Part shown: piece after piece, positions 1 to 9,738 of the stretch | How the letters are laid out: the number at the start of each line of letters is the position of its first letter | Numbering within the stretch: the first letter of the stretch is position 1 | Source: Gracilaria caudata | Taxonomy: Eukaryota; Rhodophyta; Florideophyceae; Gracilariales; Gracilariaceae | Assembly (NCBI GenBank): GCA_030374735.1 | Contig: JASCIV010000100.1 | Span: 1 to 44,654 of the forward strand | Direction: 5' to 3' | Length of the DNA stretch: 44,654 nt | The notes under the pieces: model-generated | The model's input: only the letters and a program-made list of their open reading frames with translations | Told to the model about the DNA's origin: nothing | The model's database searches: none | Made by a program: the position numbers and the translations under genes

Positions 1-531
1 GCAGTCGCCGGCCGTTCTGTCTCTGCCGGCGACCAGCCAAGGCGCAAGGGCACCTGCCCTCTCCGAACTTTACAGAATTCGTCTTCAAATCTACCTGTAG
101 CACTGCTACGTGTACCGATGGTAAGGTAAGGGCATGTAAGGATCTGTATGTGCCATGTAATTAGTTTGCAGTTTTCGCACTTCTGACACACCAGACGTGA
201 TTCGTGATGGATGATGCAGTCTTACGTCATGATGACGCGAGTATATTTTCCTCCTTCGCACCCTACAGTAGCCTCTAACCCTCTGGCACCCGTGGAACGA
301 GGCAAGGCCCGTGGAATACAAGGGTAGGTGCTAGAATGGGTGTGATCCGCACCAGAGAGTATCGCATAGATTTGCTCTTGCGCTGCACGAACGTCAGCAA
401 CGACATTCTCCCGCGTGATGCGAAGGTATATTCTGAGGATCTGAGATTCATCCATCTCGGTCGCGAGCTGATTAAGACGTAAGACCTTTTCATGGCCCCC
501 TGCTTCCCCGAACGAAGCCATTCAAGCTTTC

Positions 532-565
532 TACCATCATCATGATGGTACAATCATGATGATTG
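532..565. repeat. Two adjacent short palindromes
   Basis: Positions 532-550 read TACCATCATcATGATGGTA (9-bp arms, 1-bp centre) and 551-565 read CAATCATGATGATTG. Both are built around ATCATGAT. A CCATCATGG-type centre recurs in palindromes at 6544-6592 and 31128-31148. Function unknown; they could be protein-binding sites or relics of short inverted-repeat elements. Confidence 0.5.
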
Positions 566-2250
566 TGCGGACATGTTTAAAGACTTGTGACGTTTGCGAA
601 AAGCCGCCAAGAAGTGTCATACAATACATAGTACCCTTACTGCGGCATCGTGTTATATCCCCTTTCCCCTTCATTAATTGCAAGTTTATCCACCGCACAT
701 CCTTTGCAAATTCGGGCCGAAGTGCAGCTTGCTCCACAATCATTTCTCGATCTGAGATGAGCGGATGACAACTGAAGCTTTTCAAAAAGTAGCTGTGATT
801 CGCGTCGAAGCGTTTCAAAGTTTATGTGTAAGCCGTAGAAACTGTACGTGTAGTTACAAGACACGTAATCACTTCACGCGCTGACCCATGAAGAAGAAAT
901 TTGCTTTCGTGTTCGTTGCCGTTTCCAACGGCAAAATCATTCCGACGTTGCTTCTCTCAAAAGCCACGGCGACGGACCGAGACGGTTACCGTGGTTCGCG
1001 TTGTTTCTGCCTGCTGTTCATACTGTGTATCTACTTCCTTCTTGTCAAAAAGAAGTAGCAACTACCCTTGTATTGCAAGGACTGTTGCTACTGTATGTAC
1101 TGAGCCCGCGAACGATCCGCCAGAGCTGAGGAGCCTCTGCCAGCAGTTGTATGAAACAAAACGAGCAGCAACTTCGGCTCTTGTTCTCGTTTGTCCTGAA
1201 GACAGTGTCTTCCCTGCGTTCGATGTGCGTCAAACTATAAAAAGTGTTGATGCTCAGGGGCCCAGTCGCATGGCGACGCGGATTTCCGCCACGTTTGTCA
1301 TCAATCGATCTCCACGACAGAGGCGTTGGTTAATGTAACCAATGCAGGCTCGGATGTTTTCTGGAAGCACACAATCTTCTGTGCACAGTTCACAACCTTT
1401 TGAGTCACAAGCGTGCTGCTTGTAAGGTTAGTTAAAGGGGGTTACAAGCAGAAAGTTCCTGCCACTGTATGCGGAATCAAGTCTCTCTGCAAATGCCGTG
1501 CTTCCCCACAATGCTTGAGCGGTGGTTGCGCGGAGAACATCAGACTGAATGCTCATTGGCGATTATTAATCGAGTGCGTTTGAGAAATTGAGCACATCCG
1601 CACGTTTTTGCTTCGGTTGCGCACACTCGCCCCAACAAGCTGAGCGATGCGACATACATATGAAGCTTCTGATATTGGCTGAGGAGATACAGTTGTGCAC
1701 TGCACTGACTGTGCTCTTCCGAACGGTCCTCCACAGCCAGCGTACGATACGACGATACTGTACCAGATCGAAGGCACACTTGTTTCTCTCTTATGCAAAA
1801 TTGTTACATTCTAAATCTCAGCGCGCTTGAAAGAAATGTGTTCTTCACGGGAGCGCGTTTTTAGCGATGACAACAGCAAAGCGCGACAAAGAAATGCCGA
1901 GTTGACCACTCCGAGGGAGTGGTCTTCCACGTCTGCAACGCCAACTGCGCTGATTGGCCACTAAGCTGCGATCCTTTCATGTCGTAGGGGAGCCTCTATT
2001 AAACGGGAGCAAAGCCCTGGCCGCTGCGGTGCGGAAAGCTTCAATGGCTCCCCCGCCCAACTCCTCACCACTCCCTGATCCTGCGCGGCGAAAAACGTCC
2101 ATGCTTCCTGCCTCCAGCGGCATGAGCTGATGACAGAGCGTTTTCAATCAGCGTCGAAATCATCAGTGATGGCCGAAAGTCTGTACGCGCCTATCTGTTG
2201 GCGTGTAGATACCCTGACGCCCAACTGACGCAACACATGCCCATACACTT

Positions 2251-2258
2251 TATAAATA
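2251..2258 (+). promoter_or_regulatory. TATA box of the Spondin_N-like gene
   Basis: TATAAATA lies 120 bases before the ATG at 2378, in an otherwise GC-rich flank. Position and sequence fit a core promoter; this is inference from sequence only. Confidence 0.5.
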
Positions 2259-2377
2259 CCCTGCGCACATTCCGAGCAGCCGCGTAGCTGGCACGGAGTC
2301 ACTCGCAATCGCAGTCGCATCAGCTCTTCCCCATCCGTCTCCTGCGACACACTTGCTTCCCCCTGATCCCCGTTATC

Positions 2378-3046
2378 ATGAAGTCATTCATTGTCCTTTT
2401 CGTTGCCGCTACGCTTGCCTATCAGGCAGCGGCCCAGTGCACAGGATCGGCTATGTACAGAGTCGTGTTCTCCAACTTCTTGACGCCAGAGAACTTTTCA
2501 TTCATTCCCACCTTCCCTGCAACCGGAGTTAGCTTCTCGCCACTTGCCGGAGTGGCCCACTCCAACCGTATATCGTTCCTGACTGTCCGAGGATTTGCTT
2601 CACCTCAAGTTGAGCAGATCGCCGAAACGGGCATGAACGGACGCTTCCTCAAGGCAGCTGAGCATCTGGTCGGGAAAGGTGTCCTAACGGTTGCCGGCGG
2701 AATGGGTGCTCCAGCTGGAACTAACCAGTCTATTGTCCTGACGGTCGACTGTGAGAATCCGTTCATCACCGCTCTCTCCATGGTTGCCCCGTCCCCAGAC
2801 TGGATTGTGCAGATTAACAATGAGGATACAGTGGCCGAAGACGGAAGTTTCATCCCGCGTATTGCTGGGAGTTTGATTGCATACGATGCGGGAACGGATG
2901 ACGGAGACATGTTCACTGCTCCACCCGACGCAAGCTTGGACCTGCCGACTGAGCCGCCAAAGAACATTGCCCCTCTGGTCGAGGACCCCACAGATCCGTT
3001 CGGGGGCGCAATCATTGGGTTCTATGTAGTTGAACGAATTGATTAA
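2378..3046 (+). CDS. Secreted Spondin_N domain protein
   Basis: 222 aa. Residues 1-19 form a clear signal peptide (MKSFIVLFVAATLAYQAAAQ), so the protein enters the secretory pathway; there is no later membrane segment. The rest matches the spondin N-terminal domain (PF06468) pattern: an opening Y-x-V-x-F strand with N-F-L-T-P-E-N-F, F-S-P-L-A-G-V-A-H-S-N, a region G-x-A-S-x-x-V-E-x-I-A-E-x-G, the diagnostic A-P-S-P-D-W-I-V near residue 145, and Y-D-A-G-T-D-D-G-D near residue 168 followed by an acidic, proline-rich stretch. In animals this domain is in F-spondin and binds extracellular matrix; microbial and algal stand-alone copies are poorly characterised. Single exon; the ATG is preceded by a TATA box. 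Family call is firm, role unknown. Confidence 0.85.
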   Translation: MKSFIVLFVAATLAYQAAAQCTGSAMYRVVFSNFLTPENFSFIPTFPATGVSFSPLAGVAHSNRISFLTVRGFASPQVEQIAETGMNGRFLKAAEHLVGKGVLTVAGGMGAPAGTNQSIVLTVDCENPFITALSMVAPSPDWIVQINNEDTVAEDGSFIPRIAGSLIAYDAGTDDGDMFTAPPDASLDLPTEPPKNIAPLVEDPTDPFGGAIIGFYVVERID

Positions 3047-4747
3047 GTTCAGGGCGCAAGCATTCATAAGCTTCATCTCGCTAGTCAATACGAGAGAGGC
3101 GGAGCCAATCCGTGGCCAGTTCAGTATATAAAGAAATTTCGCTGTTCATCTGTTTTACAACATGTGGACAGATGAGATGCGAATGAAGCCTCATGCTAGT
3201 TATGTTCTCTACGAGCTTCGTTGACCGTGATCTCGACGCTGCGAACTGAGATTCTAGTTAACTCCAAATCGGCTGTTGCCGATGGACTTTTGTCCTTGCG
3301 CCGATATCGGACTCACGTTTCGGCCGAAGGCCCCGTCATGCTTGAGTAAATTTCATCGCTTTCGTTCGTTCTGCAAAGCTACCAGCGTGGTGAAGTTCAC
3401 GAAAATGCCAGGCAAACCCAATGGCGCCCTCGTACAGTCATGTATTTAGATACTAGGCTATCTCCACCGGTTAGATGATGATGGAAATTTAAAAGAGGGG
3501 CAAAGGCGACGATGGGAAAACATGTCTTGAGGAACGAGTCCCAGATGCAAGCCTTAATCTACCGCACGTCAAGAGATCGCCATCATGATGCTGGCAAAAT
3601 TGTAGATTGGCCCTTGGCTACGGCCAGTGGCTCATCAACTGGTTCCATCGGTTGCAAGCGCAAGATACTCTGTACCGTTGTACGAAGGTACTAACGTCCA
3701 AGCACAGTTGTGTTCATAGAATTGCCCTTCACATTGTCCATACAGCGGACCCCATAACGATCCTCGAGATCCCTCAAAGGGACTATTCACATGATCAGTG
3801 GTCGGATCCAGTCTTTCATCCTTCATGCACAGGCAGAAAACGGGATTGTGCTAAGTTAGAAGCCCAACAGTTTTAACATCCTTCCCTTAGGCGGTAATGA
3901 TCATCCTGACCATGTGACATGTGCCAGTATTCTAAGGGTCTTTTTCTTTTAACAGTTTGTATCCCTTCTTGACGCCTCTTTCGTCGGCAAACGGTGGACC
4001 AGGGATACATAAGCGTCAGTGGGCATACATATATGATACTTGGTTGCACATATGAAGCGAAAGAAACTTTTGTTGGAAGCGAAGTCCCTGGCCCGCTACC
4101 GAAACATGTACGATATTACGCAGGGTACGATTTCTTGCGGATAACGGTTATGCGGCCCGCTATTGAGGTTTACGCCCTTTGTGCCTCTCGAAACAAACAC
4201 TATCAGATACACAAAACCATGACTGATAAGATACCAATGATCGACATCATGTCGAACATGACTTCTTTTCATCCCTCTATGAACCAATCTCAAATGAACT
4301 GGACATACAGGGGTGCAGAATAAGTAAGTACTTAGCACTTTCATGAAACCCATGGAGATGCGGATCGTGCCTCAACTCTGCGAGCATGCGAGGAGGCACA
4401 CATTCGGAACTAGTCCGAAACTTTGTAAGGCTCAGACGTTACTGTGGGTTGGGGTCCGAAAAGAAGCGGCTTTCATCGACGGCGTCATAACTTGGGTGTC
4501 TTATCGCAAACTTTAGTCGTAGCCCTGAAGTTAAGCCCAACAAAGCAGCAACGGAAATAGTTGCTGGTTGGGAGGAGGTCATGCCGTCTTCATTCTGGAC
4601 AACTGTTCAAAGGTGGCAGTGTAATCAGTATCTTCAAAACCATACGAAGGAACAGTGCTTTTGACGATGGTGAACCAATCCCCTTGGGAATTGGGGGACT
4701 ACTACGCTTACTAGTCGACTTCATTTTTGGTCTTCTAGGCGACATAG

Positions 4748-4954
4748 GGGAGCGTAGGCTTCAAAAAAGACGCCATTGGTTTTGGTTCGGATTTTGAAGG
4801 GAACCTCAATTTTGATACTGAACGAGCGTTGAAGGTGAAGGAGAACGGGGAACGGGCACTTTTGATCAAGCAAGACACCTTACAAATTCTTGAGTTGCTG
4901 ATAAAGAAGATGAAGCCTTCGGTTGAGAGACAAGACATCATTTGCATCACTTGA
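4748..4954 (+). pseudogene. Possible coding remnant, unrecognised
   Basis: A 68-codon frame bounded by stops reads as a plausible protein segment: aromatic/glycine-rich start (GFGSDFEGNLNFD) then a charged, leucine-rich helical stretch (about ERALKVKENGERALLIKQD, then LELLIKKMKPSVERQDII). It has no ATG at its start and neighbouring frames hold no clear continuation. It could be an exon of an unannotated gene, a gag-like relic of a retroelement, or chance. No family recognised. Confidence 0.25.
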
Positions 4955-5842
4955 AGTGACGCTTTTGAACTGACACGAAACCTAAACATCGGCCATGGGA
5001 GCACCAAGAGCAGGGTCGATGATCATCATAAACAAGAAGTCAATATCAACACCTAGGAGAGGGAGGTTGATCATGCCAAACCGTTTGAGACGGCAACTGG
5101 ACGTCTTACTTCTCAGCGGCAACTGAGAGGCAAATCTGAGTCAACAACGGTATGCAAGCAGAGTGTGGTGTAGGCTTGAGCCTCAAGCAGACAGTCAATA
5201 GAAATACTTATGAAGGTTTCTCTACACCACATGGTGTCTGTCTGACAGACTCTGAGAAGCACGCACGAGGTATCTATTTCCCAGCATGTTGCGACGGCGT
5301 GTTAATCCCAATCAAACTGGGCATCCCATCGCGTGGTGAACAATATATCTAGTGGCGGCATAGTTTGAAATTGAAAAGCCGGATATGCATTGCGCAGTTG
5401 TTTACCACCAAAAACTCTGGCTCCTAGCGGTAGCTCTACCACAGTTCTCTCCATCTCTGGTGAGATAGTCGGATTTTAGTGTGGATTTGGATGTGATGTG
5501 ACTGCCAGTGCGGCTTCCGGTTGCGAATAGGAGCGCAATCAGGCAGTTTTGAGCCTTGGCGGGGTATTGGAGGAGGTCCATGCCGGCGGTCTAGCACAGT
5601 GAACTCGAGTTATCATTGCGCCTTCATAGACTTGTTGAAAAGGTGGCAGCCTACCTTTGGGTCTGGCTGGAGCCAACTTTTTGCTGGGATGTGTTACATG
5701 AGCAAAATGAGAATTATTCACTTGCACTGCAATTGGTATTATGAAGGATCACATGTCACATTATCGAGGAGATGCAGCAGCTTCACACGGTACAGGGCTG
5801 TTGAGAAGTCGAAGAAATCATGCAGCTTCGGACCATTCCAGG

Positions 5843-6064
5843 TCTCTTGTTGTTGAGGAACAATCGCAGTTTGCAGCCTTGCAGGGCCCTTCTCGTTGTT
5901 CGAGGAATAGTCGCAGTTTGCAGCCTTGCGGGGCCCTCTCGTTGTGCGAGGAATAGTCGCAGTTTACAGACTTGCAGGGCCCTCTCGTTGTTCGAGGAAC
6001 GGTCGAAGTTTGTAGCCGTGCAGGGCTTGTCTTCGTTGTGGAAGAGTTACAGTCTGCAACCGTG
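5843..6064. repeat. 46-bp minisatellite, about five copies
   Basis: Direct tandem repeat with unit TCTCGTTGTTCGAGGAATAG followed by TCGCAGTTTGCAGCCTTGCA and GGGCCC. Units start near 5843, 5891, 5937 and 5983, with a decayed fifth copy to about 6064. The period is 46-48 bp, not a multiple of three, and the short frames across it shift between units, so it is not coding. Divergence increases toward the right end. Confidence 0.85.
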
Positions 6065-6156
6065 AATGGTTTTTTGGGAGGGGGGGAAGACGCTCTACCA
6101 ATTCGTTAAATGATGAACGATCAATCCTACTAGATCTCAACGCCAGCCTCCAGGAC

Positions 6157-6193
6157 CTACGAAGGGTAGAACGCTACCTGTACCTTCTCGTAG
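6157..6193. repeat. Small dispersed repeat with inverted arms, copy 1
   Basis: CTACGAAGGGTA and TACCTTCTCGTAG form imperfect inverted arms around GAACGCTACCTG. The same GGGTAGAACGCTA core occurs at 35783-35796 and a shortened relative at 6645-6683, so this looks like a small dispersed element. Confidence 0.45.
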
Positions 6194-6543
6194 ATGATTG
6201 CATTGGGTTCAAAACTTTGAACAGGAAAGGCACACATTGCAGAGATATAAATATCATGTTGACATATCTCATATCTGACATGTATCTTGGCATGTGCGAC
6301 ATGTTGCTGCTGGCTTGCCTCCAGAACAAACAAGCAGCGCGATGGTCAAGATTTCCATTGGAACTCTTCATGAACGCGCATTCATTCTCGTTACCCTTTT
6401 AAGGAGAGCAGTGACTCGTCTTTACTGATGGTTGGTTTGCTGCTGCTGTCTTATGTACTGAGCTCGACTGTAATGCTGTTCCTCAGTAAAATATCCAAAG
6501 AGCGGGCCGCAGGGCTCCATACTATCGTCTACTGACGCGGAGC

Positions 6544-6592
6544 ATTTTCGGGGCGCTGGAGTCCATCATGGACTCCAAAGCGCTCCGAAAAT
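6544..6592. repeat. Long near-perfect palindrome (hairpin)
   Basis: Left arm ATTTTCGGGGCGCTGGAGTC and right arm GACTCCAAAGCGCTCCGAAAAT pair almost completely around CATCATG, with one mismatch and a short bulge. The sequence beyond it (CCATAATGGAGTCTATGG) contains a second weaker inverted repeat. It may be a fold-back element, a terminal inverted repeat pair with the interior lost, or a strong RNA hairpin. It lies about 0.5 kb before the STRAP-like ATG. Confidence 0.7.
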
Positions 6593-6644
6593 CCATAATG
6601 GAGTCTATGGAAGCCATAGCTCTGCCAAAACAGCCCGCGCTCTA

Positions 6645-6683
6645 GGGAACGCTACCTGAACGCTACTGTACCTTCGGAGTAGA
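6645..6683. repeat. Small dispersed repeat, copy 2
   Basis: GGGAACGCTACCTGAACGCTACTGTACCTTCGGAGTAG shares GAACGCTACC and CTGTACCTTC..GTAG with the copy at 6157-6193, here with an internal duplication of GAACGCTAC. Confidence 0.4.
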
Positions 6684-7084
6684 CGGTGGCTGTTATTTTG
6701 CCCTCTGCAGACTTCGACGCTGTAACACCCGCGCACGTGTCGCAAATCGTGATGTGCGATTGGCAAAAAGCGTGGCTTATAGTGTAAAGCTTCTCGCCTT
6801 CGGTATGTGCTCAACTTGCTGAAGAGTTGGGCAGCACAGGCGGACAGCTGAAACTCACCCGTCTTCACGAGCTGTCAGCGTGTCTTCCCACCCCAGTTGC
6901 GTCGCCGAACAACCCCGTCAAAGACGGTGACCACATTTTGCTGCCCTACCAAGGATACTTGTTATTTGTGAATCCTTCATCCTATCATTCTTTTTCGATC
7001 TTCATCTCACCACTCTTTTCCGGCCTTAGATACAAGCAAACAGCTCTAAACTACTATACTCTTCTAACTTTCGCATACAACGCC

Positions 7085-8150
7085 ATGACTACAACAACCA
7101 TTCGCCAAATGCCCATGGTATGCCCTGGACACAATCGCGGCATCGTCGAGCTTCAGTACTCACCGCCTGGATCAGAAGGAGTCTTTCTAATGTCCGCTTG
7201 CTTGGATGGCACCCCAATGCTGCGAGATGGCATATCTGGAGACTGGATTGGTTCCTTTGTTGGTCACAAGGGAGCAGTTTGGGGCGCTTGCATATCATCT
7301 GACGCTGCGCTGGCGGCTACTGCGGGCGCTGATTTTACTGCACGCCTTTGGGATGCTATCACGGGTCAATGCAAGACCGTTCTCACTCAAAAACACATCT
7401 GTAAATCTGTTGCCTTCTCGGCCGATAGCTCAAGACTTCTCACGGCCGGAAACACCAGCTCCATCAACATTTATGATGTTGCGGCATGTGAGGATACTCC
7501 GGTTGCATTGCTTACGCCAAAGGATTCCACTGGTACCAAACACAGCGTTAAACTGGCGAGATATGTCAATTCAGGCACGAACACTGTCGTCTCTGCCATT
7601 AGCAGCGCGCAAGAAGAAAAGGTGCTCTCCATATGGGATGTCAGGTCTGGCAATGTTGAGCGCAAGTTGCCCTTGGGCTCTGCTTGTAAGTCAGGTGAGC
7701 TAACCTCTGACGGTAAGATTCTCACTGTGACAGGTGCCGATTCCACGTTATCAGTTTACGATCTTGACAAGATGGAACGCGTCATGCAGATAGATCTTCC
7801 GGAGCATACAGAGAGCGCAAGTCTTCGATACCCTTATATGGACAAGATGGTCGCGGGGGGTCAAGATCTAACGGTCAGATTGTTTGAAGTTGCGCAGGAC
7901 GGCACAGCCGTGGAAAGAGAAGCAAACAGGGGTCACCATGGGCCAGTTTGGGTTGTCCGCTTCGCTCCAGATGGAGAAAGCTACGCTAGTGGTTCTGATG
8001 ACGGTACAATTCGTTTATGGTACGTTATTCGCAAGAGCTTTTACGAGTTGTTCGGAGCAACATGTTGTCGTTAGTTACTAACTTGTTATCTACTTTGATT
8101 TAATAACCATTTCTAGGAAAACCACTGTTGATCCTTCCCTAGTAGCTTGA
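7085..8150 (+). CDS. STRAP: STRAP-like WD40 repeat protein (one intron)
   Basis: Exons 7085-8019 and 8117-8150, 322 aa. A WD40 propeller closely following the serine/threonine kinase receptor-associated protein family: N-terminal RQMPMVCPGHNRGIVELQYS, then SACLDGTPMLRDGISGDWIG, FVGHKGAVWGA and TAGADFTARLWDAITGQ, which line up with the human protein's first blades; the last blade has GHHGPVWVVRFAPDG and ASGSDDGTIRLW. The family acts as an adaptor, notably in SMN-complex/snRNP assembly and cap-independent translation control. The ATG at 7085 matches the family N-terminus; the frame is open further upstream but unlike the family. Reading through the intron would append an unrelated tail after TIRLW; splicing gives ...TIRLWKTTVDPSLVA, a short C-terminus compared with animals (about 350 aa). 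Convergent with NPL4. Confidence 0.88.
8020..8116 (+). other. Intron of the STRAP-like gene
   Basis: 97 nt, phase 2, donor GTACGT, branch point TACTAAC at 8076-8082, acceptor ATTTCTAG. Joining completes the conserved Trp codon (TG|G) of the last WD40 blade. Predicted from sequence only. Confidence 0.85.
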
Positions 8151-8385
8151 TGGTTCAAAAATCAAGATGGAGAAGATGACATTCATTTCATTGCAAAACG
8201 TGGAGATCATGAAAGGATATGGATTTCGACGCTCCTATCACTGATGCACGAATAACCACATTGGGAAGCGATAAGCAGCACGAAGCCATCATGTTGGTGT
8301 TTGGGAGTGAATCACACCTGGTCAGGTGTAGGGTGGTGAGAGAACACGTTGATCTCAGCAGCTTCGATTCCTAAAGATGTACTGA

Positions 8386-9738
8386 TCAGGATGATGAGGC
8401 CATACCGTCGATCATAAGTCGGAATCCCTCACCAATATCTTGGCCTTCTTTGATAGACGACAAAAGTCCCGGCATGTCTGTGTTCATGTCGAACATGTTG
8501 GACAAGAAGAGCAGGGCGTGGAAGTCAGTGAGCCTTTGCGTATATGACAATTCGTTATCGGCGAGAATCTTTTTGAGGTCTGATGGGCCCTGCGGTGAAA
8601 GATCCCGATTTTCAACCGCGAAAGCAGTTCGCAGCCAGCTGTCGCAACTCTTGATTGGAATGTTAAGCAGAAAGAACTCTGTGTGCACTTTCCGCACGTC
8701 CTTTCCTTCAACCAATACATCCTCCTTGCACAACACGCGTCCAGAGTTGGGCTTTTGCTGGTCCTGTTCTTCAAATATACCGTCCACATACAACTGCATC
8801 GCGAGATCAGATATTTGGTAGGCTTCGAATAGAGTTTCCCCAGTCTCTGCTGTCGTGACAACCATGACGACAAATGATTTCTTTTGTTCATCCGTGAGTT
8901 GTTTAGCCATACGTGCAGCGAAAACGACGTCCATCCCGGATAAAATACACTTTCTAGGCCGGGCTGAAAACACGATGCCCACCCTTTGTAACCCCAGCAG
9001 CTGAGCAACAGTATCTGCCCTCTGAGTCATATCACCCTCGTCGTCCAGCTTGTAGCATTGGTCTGAGCCGCTTTGGGGAGGCTCATAGATAGCTAATACG
9101 CGCGTTTCGCCGTTATCTGTTACATCACCGTAACAAATACCAACTCGCTGCTGTTGGAATCCTGTGCGCGCAATGTAGGCCTGAAACTGTTCGGCGGCCT
9201 TGTTATCCACTAAGACGGCAGTGGCATGAGCTTCGGCTTGGGCTGTGATCTTAGTTTTCAGGGCTTCTAACGCCTCCATAACTGCGACGCTCATACCGCG
9301 TCCCTTCCACTTGGCAAGCTCGTTTTCATATCGCTTGCGTTTGTCCTCCTTTGGCATGCAGTGTTCGCACATTCCGCGCGGACCGTGTCGGCATGGCGGT
9401 CGCCACGCAGCTGTCTGCTCGCTTCCAGCGTTGTTGGCTGTGGCGGCGCTTGACGCAGAAGGAGGCTGCAGCTCTGGTGCGGAGGACTGTGGTGAGAGTG
9501 AAGCTTGTGGTTTAGAGGGAGCGGTAGGCTTTGCGACGCCTTTTATGAAGATAATGTCTCCATGACGTGCATTCTCGAAGACAAAGGGTTGGGTGAAGCG
9601 GACGTCTGAGTAGAGCGCGAATTGGCCTTCCATCTTGTCTAATGCCTCGATCTTGGCGCCGAGATCCTGTAGGGTTTCACCCTGATCAAGGGTGACCCGC
9701 TCTGTGGCGCCATTTGGAAGTCGAACTCGCAAAATCAT
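8386..9738 (-). CDS. NPL4: NPL4-like cofactor of Cdc48/p97
   Basis: 450 aa. In order: a ubiquitin-like N-terminal domain (MILRVRLPNGATERVTLDQG, residues 1-75); a low-complexity Pro/Ala/Ser linker; a zinc-finger segment CRHGPRGMCEHCMPKED near residues 115-131 as in zf-NPL4; and the NPL4 MPN-type core, with FQAYIARTGFQQQRVGICYG, IYEPPQSG, LGLQRVGIVFS and the late FHALLFLSNMFDMNT. NPL4 with UFD1 delivers polyubiquitinated clients to the Cdc48/p97 unfoldase in ER-associated degradation and chromatin extraction; the MPN fold lacks the metalloprotease residues. Length is typical for the short algal and plant forms. Single exon; the ATG matches the family N-terminus. Convergent with STRAP (235 bp), divergent from the triple-KIX gene. 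Confidence 0.9.
   Translation of the reverse strand: MILRVRLPNGATERVTLDQGETLQDLGAKIEALDKMEGQFALYSDVRFTQPFVFENARHGDIIFIKGVAKPTAPSKPQASLSPQSSAPELQPPSASSAATANNAGSEQTAAWRPPCRHGPRGMCEHCMPKEDKRKRYENELAKWKGRGMSVAVMEALEALKTKITAQAEAHATAVLVDNKAAEQFQAYIARTGFQQQRVGICYGDVTDNGETRVLAIYEPPQSGSDQCYKLDDEGDMTQRADTVAQLLGLQRVGIVFSARPRKCILSGMDVVFAARMAKQLTDEQKKSFVVMVVTTAETGETLFEAYQISDLAMQLYVDGIFEEQDQQKPNSGRVLCKEDVLVEGKDVRKVHTEFFLLNIPIKSCDSWLRTAFAVENRDLSPQGPSDLKKILADNELSYTQRLTDFHALLFLSNMFDMNTDMPGLLSSIKEGQDIGEGFRLMIDGMASSS

Larger units (their letters stand above)
1..2377. other. Gene-free stretch upstream of the Spondin_N-like gene
   Basis: No reading frame here looks like a real protein: all are under about 145 codons, in low-complexity or inconsistent frames, without recognisable motifs. 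The stretch contains a perfect 9-1-9 palindrome followed by a second one at 532-565, and near its right end the TATA box of the following gene. I see no RNA gene. Confidence 0.5.
3047..7084. other. 4-kb gene-poor stretch with repeats
   Basis: No convincing intact gene. It contains a 68-codon coding-like fragment (4748-4954), a 46-bp tandem repeat (5843-6064), two copies of a small GAACGCTACC element (6157-6193, 6645-6683) and a near-perfect hairpin (6544-6592). The last few hundred bases must include the promoter and 5' leader of the STRAP-like gene. An open frame running upstream of that gene's ATG to 6827 gives a peptide unlike the family and is taken as leader. Confidence 0.5.

Noticed and set aside
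3994..4323. 109-codon frame in the gene-poor region
   Set aside because: No ATG at its start, no motif, no consistent codon pattern.
5840..6066. CRISPR-like array
   Set aside because: Units are directly adjacent without unique spacers; it is a minisatellite in a eukaryotic genome.
6827..7084. N-terminal extension of the STRAP-like frame
   Set aside because: The 86 extra residues have no similarity to the family; the ATG at 7085 gives the conserved N-terminus.
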